From positions 62,001 through 126,000 of the forward strand of contig JAOVVO010000160.1 of assembly GCA_028564675.1 (NCBI GenBank): a stretch of 64,000 bases of DNA, in the 5' to 3' direction. The first letter of the stretch is position 1. Each line of letters starts with the position of its first letter. Source of the DNA: Onchocerca lupi (Eukaryota > Nematoda > Chromadorea > Rhabditida > Onchocercidae). Positions 1-12,355 of the stretch are shown here, piece by piece. Made by a program: the position numbers and the translations under genes. Under the pieces are notes generated by a model, which was not told where the DNA came from, ran no database searches, and worked only from the letters and a program-made list of their open reading frames with translations.

Positions 1-898
1 ATTTAGATTTATTTTTTTCTTTCGTCATTTCTTTTAACCATTCATTTTTATTAATAACGGGATGATAAAATGTGATTCTGTCTTACTATAGTTTGCAAGA
101 TGCCATTTGAAAAATTCTTATTTAACAACTATTTTTTTATTTTAACGATTTTCCTGGAATTTGCCTCGGTTTATGCCGATTAGTCTGTAAGATTACATGT
201 CAAAATTTTATACATTGCGAGCATAATGTTTTTATGAAAGTTGGTGACTGTTATTAAAAGTCGTTTGGATTTGCAATTTCATGGCATTTTTTTTTTTTTT
301 TTATTTTTAAAGGAAAGGCGTTTTTCTGATATCCAAATGAATTCTTTGTAATTGAGTAAAGAAAAACAAGATAAAGCATATCTTGTTCTGCTGGATCCTC
401 TTTAATCTCAAAAATTTTGAAAAAAAGTTGTTCATTGACGTGAATTCTCTCATTTTTATGACGAGATGCATACAGAGAAGTAAACTTAAAGGAAGAATTA
501 TTCTCTTGATCTTTATTTCTTCAAGCCAGTTATTCACTACTGCTTATTAATTTTTAGTATTGAAATGCAAGTCAATAAAATTGTTCAAGAAATAAAAAAA
601 AAAGAAAAAGGAAGAAATCCGAAATCTGAAATTTAACAAAATGTTCAAAATGTGGAGAGCATTTAATCCGTCTTGCTATTTGTTATAACAACACAAAATT
701 ATTTTATTCCTTCGCGGATTAATACTTGACTTACTAATCTTTGTGTTAAATCTCAAGAGCTGAGATAATATATTGAAAAAGAAGGGCGGGGAAAGGAAAT
801 GGTATTTGTCCTAGATTGTCTTGAAGAAATAAGAATTATAACCATTGCATGAGATTCTTGTGCTGCCATTGTATTGATCTAAACCTTGTGGTTGTATA
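1..898. other. Upstream non-coding region
   Basis: No coding frame is convincing here. The stretch is AT-rich with several T and A runs. It lies directly upstream of the flavin monooxygenase start codon, so it probably holds that gene's promoter and 5' leader. No TATA box or other specific regulatory site could be assigned with confidence. Confidence 0.5.
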
Positions 899-1259
899 AT
901 GCGAGTTTGTGTGATAGGTACAGGAGCAAGTGGTTTACCTGCCATCAAGGAATGTCGCGCAGTTGGCCTTGATGTGCTTGCTTACGAACGCACTAACGAT
1001 GTCGGAGGTTTGTGGAATTATCGACCTGAATTAACTGTAAGTTGATATGAAATCCCCAATTCATTTGGTTCTGAAACTTTGAGCATTGAAATTACTGGAG
1101 ATTTGATAATTTAATTCTTAAAATTTTCTAATCTATTAATCTTTTCAATTTCCTTAAAAACTTTTGTTGGAACATGAAATTTATTTCACTTCAATGCACA
1201 TCAGTTATTTTGCTAAAAAATAAAAAAAAAGTCTACTGAGCTTTTGTAGCCATATTTTT

Positions 1260-1306
<47 letters not shown>

Positions 1307-4300
1307 GAGAAATAAAATCAGTAAAATGAATTGCGGAACAGTTACTATTATGAAGTTTCTAAAAGTTGAACAAGTACTTCCATGTTTTGGAAGAATGTTA
1401 AAATCAGGATAAGGAAAAAATTGTTCTTCAAGATGGCTTGTACTTTGCTTGCCATTCAAGATCTAATTTTTTATGAAATTAACGTCTTAGCACAAAAGAA
1501 GAGATAAATAGTGAAAGAGAGAGTGATTGCAAAGCTAATGGAAATCAAAATTTAATGATGAAGCGAAATATTCAAGATGAGATCAAAATATAACGCAATT
1601 TAAATTTTTAAAAATAAATTTAGGAGGGAGGTACGGTGATGAAGTCGACGGTTATGAATACCTCGAAAGAAATGTCGGCCTATTCTGATTTTCCACCACC
1701 AGCTAACTTTTGCAATTTTATGCATCATTCAAAAGTTCTGGAATATTTGAAAAATTACGCCAGAATAAATAATTTGTACCAATATATATGTTTTAATACC
1801 ACGGTAGAGCAGGTAATTTCCATGATTATTCTATAGTAGATCCAAGTGAAATGCGATTTCGGCCAACTTTAAACCATTTAAATTTGTATTGTTTTGGAGT
1901 TAAGTGAAAGCTTAATGTAATGCTGTTTTGCAAGTTTTTTTTTTTTTAGGTTTTACGAATGGGTAGTTTTTGGGAAATAAAGACAAGTAATGGTGATAAG
2001 GAATTATTTGATTATGTAATGATATGCACTGGACATCATGGTATCCCACAATATCCTCAAATACCTGGTACATCTTACTATACCATAAAATCTTCTTTTG
2101 AGAAGTATTTTGTCAAATTCTTTCGTTGCTTACTTAAATATGATGTTCGGAATCCTCTGATTATAGTGGTTTTTAAATTCAACTAATATTTCTTGAAATA
2201 TGATTATCTAAAAAGAACTTTCAATGCTACTAGTATTAATTTCAAAAAATTATATAGATCATACAATTCTATTTAGGGACTGAAAAATTCAAAGGACGTA
2301 TCCTTCATTCCCATGAATATCGCGATTACCAAGGATTTGAAGGAAAAGATATTTTTATCATTGGAATTGGTAATTCAGCTCTTGACATTGCTTCAGAATT
2401 ATCTGGAGTTTCGAAGTCGGTTAGAATCATTACTATTTGATGGAGTGAATAAGTAGAAGAAAATTTGATTGTCAATTTCTTGCGCGGAACCCAAATCGAT
2501 AATCCCTCAAAATCTCGCATTTGAACTGGGACTATCATTCATTCCTTCCAATTAGAGCTACTATATAATGTTACCTCATCGATTTCTAAATCGCGATTGA
2601 AACTAAAAATGATCGAGTTTCAGAATCATGGCTCCGAACCAATCTGATCACAATGATTCATTAATTATCTACTAACTAAATCAATAATTTAATATACATT
2701 TGCAAGATATTGTAAACACTTCAGTTTAGGTGACAGTTTCCACTCGACGCGGCTCATGGATATTCAATCGTGTAAGTCAAGGAGGTATTCCTTATGATTT
2801 AAAAATGATGACTCGTTTATATAGCTATCTGATGAATAAATTACCATGGACAATTGTTAACGATTTCATAGAGCATCGCTTGCAGGTTTCTAGTTGATTT
2901 TATAAAATTTATCAATGATTATAGATGCAGTAAATGAACAAATTTAATTAGCCGTAATGATATAAGAAAATTTAATTCCATAATTGCAGTCCTTTAAAAT
3001 GAAAAATATTAACAATGCTTCTTTTTTTTAACCCAAAATAATTGTTTTCTTTATTTTCTAAGTAGTAATTTTGATGTTTTCTAGCAGAAACTTAGCACTG
3101 GATACGAGTGAATATAATTATGAATGCAGTGCATCACAATTATATTCACTCTCTAATCTTTCCTGTTTCGTTTTCTTTTCGATTACATCCAATTTACTTT
3201 GATACCTATAAAATTCGTATTTAAGGAATAAGATTTTGATTCTTATTTTCTATTTAAGCTACGATTGGATCATGATCTTTATGGACTTCGTCCGAATCAT
3301 CGATTTCTGCAACAGCATCCTACTATCAACGATGATTTGCCCAATCTTCTCTGTAGCGGACGAATTGTCATTACGGTTAGTTTTTACGGAAATTAAATAT
3401 TTTTCTGAGGATTATTTTATCCCACTATCGCATTATACTTCTGCTAATTTTGTTCAGGAGGATGTCGAATTAATCCAAGAAATGACTGTTCAAGTCAAAG
3501 GAGGACGTCAATTTCCAACCGATGTGATTATTTTTGCAACCGGTTATACGTTTGGTTTTCCGTTTCTGCATCCGGAATTTATTATACCACTAAAAGTCAG
3601 TGTTTTTATTATGTTTTTAAATATGCTGATCATTTAGAAGATGGCAATATATCATTTTAGTTCTTCACGTTTTACACGCTCTGCACGAATCTCATTAAAC
3701 TTATGCTACTGAAGAAAAATCATGTCTGTACTGGAATTTGAATTAGTTTTGAAAACTTCCTTTCTAAAATATTGTTCTAAAACAGGCTCTGAAATTACTG
3801 ATTAATTTTGAATGAATAATTTTCTTCAAGCTATATTTTTCAGGACCATGAAGTGGAATTGTACAAATATGTTTTTCCGTTGAAATATCCTACTTTAGCG
3901 GTTATCGGTCTGATTCAACCCATTGGAAGTATTCTACCAATATCTGAAATGCAATGTCGATGGGTTGCTGCTATATTTAGTGGTCAAATTAAATTACCTT
4001 TTCATGGAGAAATGTTGGCTGATATTAAATTTAAACAATCTGAAATTAAGAGAAGGTAAGACAAGAATCTACAACTGTTCTCCGCTATAGCTTATAATTG
4101 ACTTATAAATTGGTTTTGAGAACTATTATTTCATAAGCTATCTATTGCAAGACGGCTATCTGTCAAATGCGGTAGATGGCTCGGTAAAAATTTAAGTTAC
4201 TGTAATAAGTGATTTAAATTATTGTAATAAACGTAATGCCATTAATCTTGAGCAAATTATGTCTGTCTTTTACAACAGATATTTCAAAAGTAACAAACAT

Positions 4301-5121
4301 ACTGTCCAAGTGGATTACATCAAATATATGGACGAAATTGCTGAACAAATAGGTTGTAAACCTAATTTAAAGAAGGTAATTTTTGGATTTATATTGATCG
4401 TTTTCCTATGCAACATACTTTCATATTTCTACGTAATTAGGGGATTAATTTCAAAATTTCACGGCTGGTTTTTTTTTTTTTTTTCGCATATACCTGAATT
4501 ATCTATTCTGTTTTCAGTATATATTCACAGAGCCTAGTTTTTGCTTTCGATTGCTTATTGGTGCTAATGCACCGTATGTCTACCGACTTGAAGGTCCTGG
4601 ATCATGGGATAAAGCCAAAGAAACACTGATAACTCTTCCTGAACGAGTCAAAACTCCACTGAAAAACAGAGAATGTCGCATGAAACGATATAAAAGACGC
4701 GGCAGAATTGTAAGTTTGACAGGATTAGCAGAAAATGGCGATGTTTTTTAGAATCCTAATCAGGAAACTTCAGCGCTTGCTATCACTGATTACAATTTAA
4801 TTGCGTTGAAATAAAAGCAAATCTAAATATACGGAATCTTTACGGAAACTTGGACCGAAATTTAAATTTACGGACCGATTTTAGTCAAATCAATATTATA
4901 ATTACGAAATCTTATAGGAAGAATATTTCCGATATGTATCGATGAAATGGCTTGCTGGATGGACATGTATAGTATTTGTTACAGGTATTTGGCTGTTCTG
5001 CTCAGGTTCTCGTAATCTCACTACAATTGCATATATGACAAATGTTGTCGTCTTCTTCGTATTTTTTTCATTCGTCCTATTATGGTTCGATTTACAATAT
5101 GATATGTCCACGATTTTTTGA
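899..5121 (+). CDS. fmo: Flavin-containing monooxygenase (FMO), 11 exons, 567 aa
   Basis: Exons 899-1036, 1624-1812, 1950-2067, 2277-2419, 2730-2885, 3259-3375, 3458-3595, 3844-4055, 4279-4375, 4518-4709 and 4918-5121 join in consistent phase to 567 codons plus stop. FMOs use FAD, NADPH and O2 to oxygenate soft nucleophiles (S, N) and sit on the ER membrane. Visible motifs, in order: the FAD-binding GTGASG near residue 7 and DVGGLWNY near 34; the FMO signature FKGRILHSHEY near 153-163; the NADPH-binding GIGNSA near 178; STRRGSW after it; FATGYTF near 313. The last exon encodes two hydrophobic segments (about 509-527 and 537-557), matching the C-terminal ER anchor of animal FMOs. The length is slightly above the usual 530 or so. 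The start gives the glycine loop at the usual distance from the N terminus. Intron 1 carries a run of about 45 T. The orthology to a particular nematode fmo gene is not resolved. Confidence 0.95.
3106..3151. repeat. Perfect 14-bp inverted repeat in an FMO intron
   Basis: Bases 3106-3119 (GAGTGAATATAATT) are the exact reverse complement of 3138-3151, with an 18-base loop. It lies inside the 373-base intron between FMO exons 5 and 6. It could fold as an intronic hairpin; no function is shown by the sequence. Confidence 0.8.
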
Positions 5122-6014
5122 ACTTTAAAATTGACAAGACAAATTTGTAAGACAAAATCTGCTTTTCCAAAATTTTCCGATTATTACAGCCTTTATTCAC
5201 ACTTACATACTTTCGTTTCCTCTCCTCTATGGATCATCTGCACTGGCACTGTTTGATGAACAATCATCTACTTCTCATAACTTCATAAACTTGTCAAATA
5301 TTGTATCTTATGTCTTACTGTAGCATGATATTTAACTTTTCACTTCTCGCTTTATCGACAAATTTTGCCTTATCTTTTGCAAGAAAACGAAAAGAAAATT
5401 TCAGCTTAATAGAAATATTCATTTACAATTTTATATTCTTATTATTTCATGAAGCAAATATTTTTGAGCGGAAAGATATCTATGGGAAGAGATATGTATC
5501 GAAAGCTCATTCAAGCGTATTCTTTGTTGTTGTTGCTTCATTTCTAATCCGAACTTCTTGAGAAATCTAGTAGTCAATTTCCCAGGTGAAGTAATTCGAA
5601 AGCCAACTTCAAGCTCTGATCAGGAAATATATATTTGAGAAATGATATAAAGACAGAAGTTTTAAAAACAAATCATTTCCTAATCTGATTTTTTCCTTTT
5701 TCTAAAAAGGTCATGTGAAAGTGTCAAAATGAGAATGAAAGAACTTATAATAAAATAAAGTAATATATCGTAATTTGTGCATAAATTGTTGATAGGTAAT
5801 TTAAAATATATAGATAAAAAATCTTATACCAAAGAAATTGTACAAAATCCGCAATTTTTTGGCGATCACTAATTATAGTGGTACAGCAATGTACAATTTT
5901 ACGAGATAAGATTAACATTTCTTATTGTGACTCATTGAATGTTGTTCTTTCCTTCTCTTCAACTGAAACTCTGCGTCAATACCAAATGCCGATTCGAACA
6001 ACACATAGGAGCGA
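5122..6014. other. Intergenic space between convergent FMO and cyclin K genes
   Basis: This stretch lies between two convergent stop codons and should hold both 3' UTRs. AATAAA-like and ATAAAATAAAG runs occur around 5745-5765 and could serve polyadenylation. The open frame at about 5301-5561 has no coding character and no good splice partner. Confidence 0.5.
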
Positions 6015-8297
6015 TCATCGACTTTCCGATTTTGTAATCGTATAATAGTCAAGCACTTTATGACAAACCTACAATCACCCAAACATTAATCAGATCTATT
6101 GTCTTTATCAATACATGACAGAACAATTTAATTAACCAGTTCAACATTTCCATGACATAACAAGATCGCATGCAAACACAGCTGCCAAAATATCTTGTTA
6201 ATTCTATTGAAGAAAAAAACAAGATATTTCAATATTGCGATATTGTTCATGTTCAATATAGTAAATGGTCACCAAGATGAGAAATTATATATTGCTTCAA
6301 AGAATAATTGTAGGCGAATCTTAGAGGATTTGAAGACACAGTGGCAACAGAGACGAAAAAAAAATCACTACTATTCATGAAAAGAAGTTTTGAAATGAAT
6401 TAAAAAAAAAAAAAAAAAACTGACGTCTTCCATCATATCAGAAGTCAAATTGGCAACGAATTGATCCCACCATTGTTCGCCTGGCTGCCGATCAATCCAG
6501 TCACAATTATCTAGTTTCGTCATTTTTAAAGCCATATATATCAGCGAAATGGCAATGACCTGAACACAGGAAATATTTCTGTTGTTGCTTCAATGATTCA
6601 AGAATTGGCAAAATGTTAGAGATGTTTAAGTCTTGCAATATCTACTATCGAAAACCTCTTTCAAAACAATTTAACAACTCCAATTATCAATTGCAATTCA
6701 TATAGTTACTTCAATTAAAAGTCAACGGTATCCTTGAATCGTCCTAAATATCACTACATTTTAATATAGATTCCACTGATGAAGTAAATAAGCACAGATG
6801 ATATCATTAAACAAAATAACATTAATTCCCACTTCTGGTTCCCACATAAGACATAACGTTGTTGATATCGAATCATTCACAAATGTCCAAGCATTCTGCA
6901 GTACCGTTTGCTTCTTCTCACGATCCAATTTGAAAACCTTGAAACTTGACTATTGAGGTTATCAAATTTCAACAAGTCATTTTTTCAGAAATTGACAGTA
7001 AACAGGCGAAAAATTTTAAGGTAAAAAACACATTCACATTCCGATAATATATCAAATTAAGCCTCAGTTTTACAGAAAACTTGACTTTCTGATATTGCAG
7101 GAGAAATGTATATGGATGATCCACATGAAGATCGAACTTAATTGTTTGTAGTAGAACCCGTTCGATACCCATTACCTCCTCCTGAAATTTAATCCTTAAG
7201 CTACATTGCACTGGTTTCAAAAAGTTATTTTATAAAAACTTTTAGTGCCAAGTTCTTCGCGATTAACAACCCTTATTTTGTTTCGCGATTAACAACCCTT
7301 ATTTTGTTCATTTGTAACCTTAATCACTTACAATTGCATTTTTCATACTGTATAAATCAGGATACTTTTCTTTTGCAATCAGTACAATGTCTCTGCATTT
7401 CTTTGGTGTCTCTTCGACCTTTCCAGCCAAAAACAGACAACCCAAAGCTGTAAGCTGAAATAAACTCCTATGTTCAAAATTTGATTGATCTGGTTCCACA
7501 GCAGCGGTTCTGCTAAGAGCCATATCTATCAAATAAGTTTAATGAAATATTTTTCACAAAAGCATACTAGAATTTCGTTACATTTTAAACACCATGACTC
7601 ATTAAATAAATGTCTGCTGAGACTCACATTGAAACTATAAAACAAATAATGTCAGATGAAAAAAATGACAAAATAAGCTGCCTTAAAAATTTTGTTTTTC
7701 CTAACCGATTTATTTTTTTAAAGGCAGAAACGATAAAAATCGTGAAAAGTTACAAGTTATCGTCTGATTTCTTGTAGAAATAGTCTTAGATCTTTTGCAT
7801 AATAACACAAAAAAAAAAAGCAAAACACGTACATATTTCTGGAATTCCTTGAAAGAATGAAACATATAGAAACGATGAAAATAAACAGCTGCTGTTGCCA
7901 GTGTTGGATTTGGCTGCCTAAAGTAACTGGTTTTTCAGAGGTAATCAATCTTCTAAATTTCAACTGAAATGACTAGCCGGAATTGCATAAGAAATAAATG
8001 AAATGATTGACAGGCTGGATCATACCAGTAAGATTCAGTCTTTCAGAATAAGAATTTGTGAAACACAATTATTGTAAACCATGGTAATGCATACAGTTCA
8101 CCACTATCATTAAAAAAAAAAAAAAATGCGTAATATTTTCATAAAATAATAAATTACAATTTCAAACCACTGCCAATTTCGACAATAAATTTGATTCCTT
8201 CTCTTCGCAGCCTATCTTCTTCGACACGATCAATTCCATCTCTTCTAGAAGGTGTATTTGTGAGCTGTTCCTCTGTGAAAAGCCAATCACGACCCAT
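6015..8297 (-). CDS. ccnk-1: Cyclin K homologue (CDK12/13 partner), 7 exons, 249 aa
   Basis: Minus-strand exons 8158-8297, 7833-7917, 7454-7332, 7181-7074, 6937-6833, 6559-6425 and 6068-6015 join in phase to 249 codons plus stop. Cyclin K activates CDK12/13, which phosphorylates the RNA polymerase II C-terminal domain during elongation. The protein shows [10 protein letters not shown] then RRREG-like residues, [53 protein letters not shown] and [14 protein letters not shown], the two cyclin boxes typical of cyclin K/L/T, closest to K. It ends soon after the second box, without the proline-rich tail of the vertebrate protein. The start at 8297 is preceded by an AG at the end of TAAATGTCAG, a plausible trans-splice acceptor. 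Exon 6 ends at a GTCAGT donor followed by a poly-T tract. Alternative: another transcriptional cyclin, but K fits best. Confidence 0.93.
7256..7307. repeat. Exact 26-bp tandem duplication in a cyclin K intron
   Basis: The unit beginning TTCGCGATTAACAACC occupies 7256-7281 and is repeated without change at 7282-7307. It lies in the 150-base intron between cyclin K exons 3 and 4, so it looks like a recent local duplication. Confidence 0.9.
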
Positions 8298-8592
8298 TTC
8301 AATTGTTTGCTGACATTTAATTCCAGTTAAGATAACATCAACCAAAATTTTGCGCTTGCTGAATCTGTATTTTGGAGATATACGTTTCACATAAACCATG
8401 TATTCAGGCAAATCTCAGATTTTACAAGTCATCAAGCTAGAAATGATTATTAGTAGGGGAATTTTAATTTGTTTTGTACCTTTTAGCACGGTGATGTCTT
8501 TTAAGTACATGATGGTGATCATGATAGTGACTTCCTACTAATTTCTAACTCTTCCCCTCTACTTACTGCCATTTTGAAACTAACATAAAGCT

Positions 8593-9096
8593 TTGAAATT
8601 AATCTCAGCAAAGAGATTAAATCGACCAAAGCCATTTACTTCTGGCTCTTTGCCTACAATCTTTTATATTTCAATAGACTCATTCTGTCGAAAAGGAGGT
8701 CGAACGAGAAGAGAGGTGCGAAAGAAAGAAAAATCCTCCACTTTTTCTCCATCAACGATTCTTCCGAGGAAGACCATAATTATAGACGCGCAATCTCAAA
8801 CAAAAAATAAGCAAAATCCCGGCAATCTCAAGATCGTTTCTCAACGGGCCGCGTTAGAAAAGACTCGATTTGTTTTAATAGCGGGTTTTGTGGCAGTTTT
8901 GTTTTATTGTAGCTCACTTTCGCTTTCCGAGATATCCGGTTGGGTGGTTATTTTACTGAGGCGAGATGTTCTCGGTTATGCGTCATTTGTTATTATTGAG
9001 AAGAAACAATGTGAAGATCATGCAGGATATATTGCTACTGATAGGATTAAATTTGAGAATCAGAGGATAGTAGATATCAAGGATATATTTTATTGA
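8593..9096 (+). other. Long open frame without ATG in a divergent promoter region
   Basis: A frame of 167 codons is open from a TTG at 8593 to a TGA at 9094, but it contains no ATG at all. The stretch is noticeably less AT-rich than its surroundings and lies between the divergent cyclin K gene (start 8297) and the + strand gene starting at 9316. One hydrophobic segment (FVLIAGFVAVLFYCS) is visible in translation. It may be a promoter with a chance open frame, or an exon of an unrecognised transcript. The rest of 8298-9315 shows nothing further. Confidence 0.3.
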
Positions 9097-9315
9097 TTAC
9101 GTACTTTGTTTTTTGATATATAATTTATTGTTACAAATTTACATCATCATCACTATATCGATTTGTTAGAATTCATCTTTTTCCCTCAAATGTTATTGCT
9201 GTCATTATTAGCGATATCTCCTGTTACGTATTACGTTATCAGTCATAACTCATTTCAACGATCTGTATTATCATTTTATCATAAAATGCATATGTATACA
9301 GTTTAGTAGTTTGGA

Positions 9316-10870
9316 ATGTATAAAGTGAGTCATTCATCGACTGTTCCTCGTTCAACTTTGGTTTATAATGGACGTCGAAATGTACCTGCACGATCAGGAA
9401 TTTGTTAGTCGTTTAGAAAACTTAATCATAAATTTCTATCTTCTAAAGATTGTTTATTTCTTTCTTTTTACCAGTTTTATTCTAAACATATTTACCATCT
9501 TTTCTGCGAAATTGGTTTATGATGGTAGGGATTACTAAACTGTTGGGAAGGTTATTTCGCATCTTTAAAAGGAATTTTGATGATTATATGAGTAATACAT
9601 AAGTGGTTTAATACTTTTAATAACTTGTTCATATTGATGCTCAATTAGCAAGAATATTTTCAGATGAAAGAACGCTGAATCAATATGGTGCTGAGAATGA
9701 AAAACCTTATAGAAATGAAATGTATGTTATTAATGTGAATATTTCATAACTTAAGGTTTCAGAAATATGACTATAATTTTACGGGGTCGAGAAAGAAATT
9801 TCTAAACATTGTTTATCTCAGCTTATTATCATCTGTTCACCAAGACTGTTCAAACTTTTTTTATGAAATATCATCGGAAGTAATGATATTGTATACCATA
9901 TAGTGTTTGGTATTTTCATCTTCCGTTACTTGGAAGAAACTGAACTTCGATATTTTATTTATGTTCATCAGATTATTGCAAAAAAAAAAAAAAAAAAAAA
10001 AAAAAAAGGTTTTCCAGGAACATGCAAATTCCAGCATTATCTAAACGGAAACATAATCATATTTCACCAGATGCTACAAAACGTATAAATATGGAAGTAG
10101 TGTCGATTTTAATGAAAGGTTAGTGTAGAAGGGAATAAATAAAATATATCATTGAAGTCAGCCACTCGTTCTTTATAACCATTTCATAAATGTACATCAA
10201 TATTGGACTAGGAATTCCATCTTTTTATTTGATAGTGAAGTTTTTCAGCAACCGAAGAATTTTTCCGTACACCTGACGGCCGTCCCGATAAAACCGTCAA
10301 CCATTATCGACCAAAGAAGCAACTGCCAAAAGGTTATTTTTCTAATATATTTTTGGAAGTAGTTATACTAGATGGAAATTAGTTATCTGTAATAATGCTA
10401 ATATTCTGAATACCTGGCTTAATATAGTTAGATTACTTCTACTGTTCACTTCATAAATATTGTCAGTAGTCAGCAGAGCAAAGCTGAACAGCTTCAGTTG
10501 TAGGATGTTTTAGAATTTGTCAATCATTGTCACTCATTCATTTTTTACCAACAGCAAAGATTCAGATGTGCAACTGCATTTTGAGATTTAAAGAATAGGA
10601 ATATTAGTCAAATCTCCAACGATTATTCCATTCTTTACAATTTCTTTTTTTTTTTTAGAGCTAACATCCTGCCATATCGACTGTTATGACATTCATTTCT
10701 TAATAAGAAAATTTATAAGCTGAGTTCTTTGAGGAATAAAAAGTTTTATTTTCTAATTATGAGTATATGTTTTAGATTTTGTGCCCTTCGATGTTGAGGG
10801 TTATTTGACGGAACGTTTCCTAAGAGATGTAACCTTGGATCCAAAAATCTTGAATGGTTTTTGCAAATAA
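9316..10870 (+). CDS. Unrecognised small basic protein, 5 exons, 141 aa
   Basis: Exons 9316-9403, 9664-9721, 10018-10118, 10249-10332 and 10776-10870 splice in phase (1, 2, 1, 1) to 141 codons plus stop. I do not recognise the family. The protein begins MYKVSHSSTVPRSTLVYNGR, is polar and basic through the middle (ALSKRKHNHISPDATKR), contains FFRTPDGRPDKTVNHYRP, and ends with DFVPFDVEGYLTERFLRD and a C-terminal LNGFCK. It has no signal peptide or membrane segment. Intron 2 carries a run of about 25 A before the acceptor at 10017. Agreement of all five phases with canonical GT/AG sites is the main support. It could be a nematode-restricted gene. Confidence 0.7.
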
Positions 10871-11354
10871 AAAGATGTCACGATGGATTGTTGCACCTAT
10901 TGGAGCTACATACAAATTAAATAGAGCTGCCTGCGCTGAAAGCATTTTATCATCATTTTACTAAGGAACTATTATATTTTAATCATTGCTATATCATTAG
11001 ATTTCATGTAATGATTGATTTTATTCATCTATGTTTGTAATTGGAACTATAATTACTGACTGTCAGCTAGATGTGGAGATTTGTCCTCATGATTTTGCAA
11101 CCGGTTGCTCAATTTTTTGGTTTTTTCTTACTTTCTTGTGTTCTGATTTTCCATTCTATTCATTTTCTATTGTTTTTTAATTTCACACTGATCTCGTGCT
11201 GACCATAAAGCATTTTTATTTCGTGCATGTATGATATGTGCCTAAATTTATAATTACATTATGCAGCATAAGGTCAAATTATATTACGTTTTTCACAGTC
11301 GTCAAATTTCATTGATGAATATTTATTTTATTATATTTGTAAAAAAATGTTGAT
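10871..11354. other. Intergenic, convergent 3' ends
   Basis: This stretch lies between the stop at 10870 on + and the stop at 11355 on -. It is AT-rich and shows no coding frame. Confidence 0.5.
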
Positions 11355-11734
11355 TTATTGGAAGTTTATCATATCCATAATGGTTGAAGAAAAGATAATT
11401 TGGTCTCGAAGATTAGGTCCGAATTTATAAGACAATCCGACATTCACGGGTGATTGCGGTAGCTGACATTTCATGATTAGGTTGTTTTCTTTTTCAATTA
11501 ATTTCAGTGCGAAGTTAACATTTAGCAAAGGTGAGATGGAGATTAACGTGCAAGAGACGTTTGTTCCATCTGATAGCTTCTTAATAAACTTTTCCTCGTA
11601 AATATTCTTTATTGTTATATCAGAAACCAATTTTTCCTTTTTTTTAGTTTTGGAACAATGATAGTCACCACATTCATTGATTGCAGTGTTTGTGATATTG
11701 TTTCAGCTTCTAGATCAAAATCTTTGGAACTCAT
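11355..11734 (-). CDS. Small unrecognised protein with an apparent one-base frameshift
   Basis: An ATG at 11734, right after TTTAACAG (a good cis or trans splice acceptor), opens a frame starting MSSKDFDLEAETISQTLQSM. It stops soon after a run of eight A (T on the + strand, 11638-11645). A second frame, starting within that run, continues for about 95 codons (KLVSDITIKNIYEEKF ... IIFSSTIMDMINFQ) to a stop at 11355-11357. The second frame is clearly protein-like and has no acceptor of its own. The simplest reading is one short gene of about 127 residues with a homopolymer length error in the assembly; a true broken gene is the alternative. Family not recognised. Confidence 0.5.
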
Positions 11735-12027
11735 CTGTTAAATTAGAAACCTACTATAATTTATGGGAAGGAAATGCAGTATAAATGCTAAGTTTGAAAC
11801 TTGATTACAAAGTGGATCGAAATTGAGTAAACGAAATTAAGCGGAATTTTTGAAATGGAGTAGATGCGGAAGCATGAGGCAACTATTGTTGTGTTCAGCT
11901 TCATTTCTATACACAGAACTCTAAAAATCGAGCATATATAGCAAATAGCAGACCAAGAGATCAGTGAGTTTTGCAAAAATTATTTCTGAAATTTTTGATA
12001 TATTACATATTAACAAGAAGTTCTATT

Positions 12028-12355
12028 TTTGTATGACTTATGTAGATAGAAATCGTTTTCGCTTAAAATTTCACTGAATAAAGAGAAAATCGACAAATTG
12101 AGTTGCAAGTATCAGTATCGCACTTTCTTCGAATTTGATCCTCCGTTTTTGTGATACATATATTCAGTTCTTTAGTTCCTTTAAAACATATTGTAAGATT
12201 ATTTATCAGAATCTTCAAAAAGGACTTCTGTTTTTCTGCGGCTTATATAAATAACTGTATTTGCATATAATTTCACTGAATAGGTGAAAGACTGACAAAC
12301 TGAATTGTAGATATCAGTATCTTATTTTTGTCTTTCGATTTGATCCTCCGCTTTT
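12028..12355. repeat. Diverged tandem duplication of about 203 bp
   Basis: The segment near 12028-12150 is repeated near 12230-12355 with an offset of 202-205 bases. Landmarks are TTTCACTGAATA (12069 and 12271), ATCAGTATC, and GATCCTCCG (12137 and 12342). By eye the copies agree at about 70 percent. The right-hand copy includes the last codons of the coiled-coil gene that ends at 12322, so its 3' end was duplicated downstream. Confidence 0.75.

Noticed and set aside
1261..1305. Run of about 45 T and similar A/T homopolymers elsewhere (9980, 17610, 29265)
   Set aside because: Such tracts are common in this genome and often sit next to introns or acceptors. They may reflect assembly uncertainty but are not features in themselves.
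5301..5561. 86-codon frame downstream of FMO
   Set aside because: It is AT-driven residue composition in the presumed 3' UTR/intergenic region, with no recognisable features.
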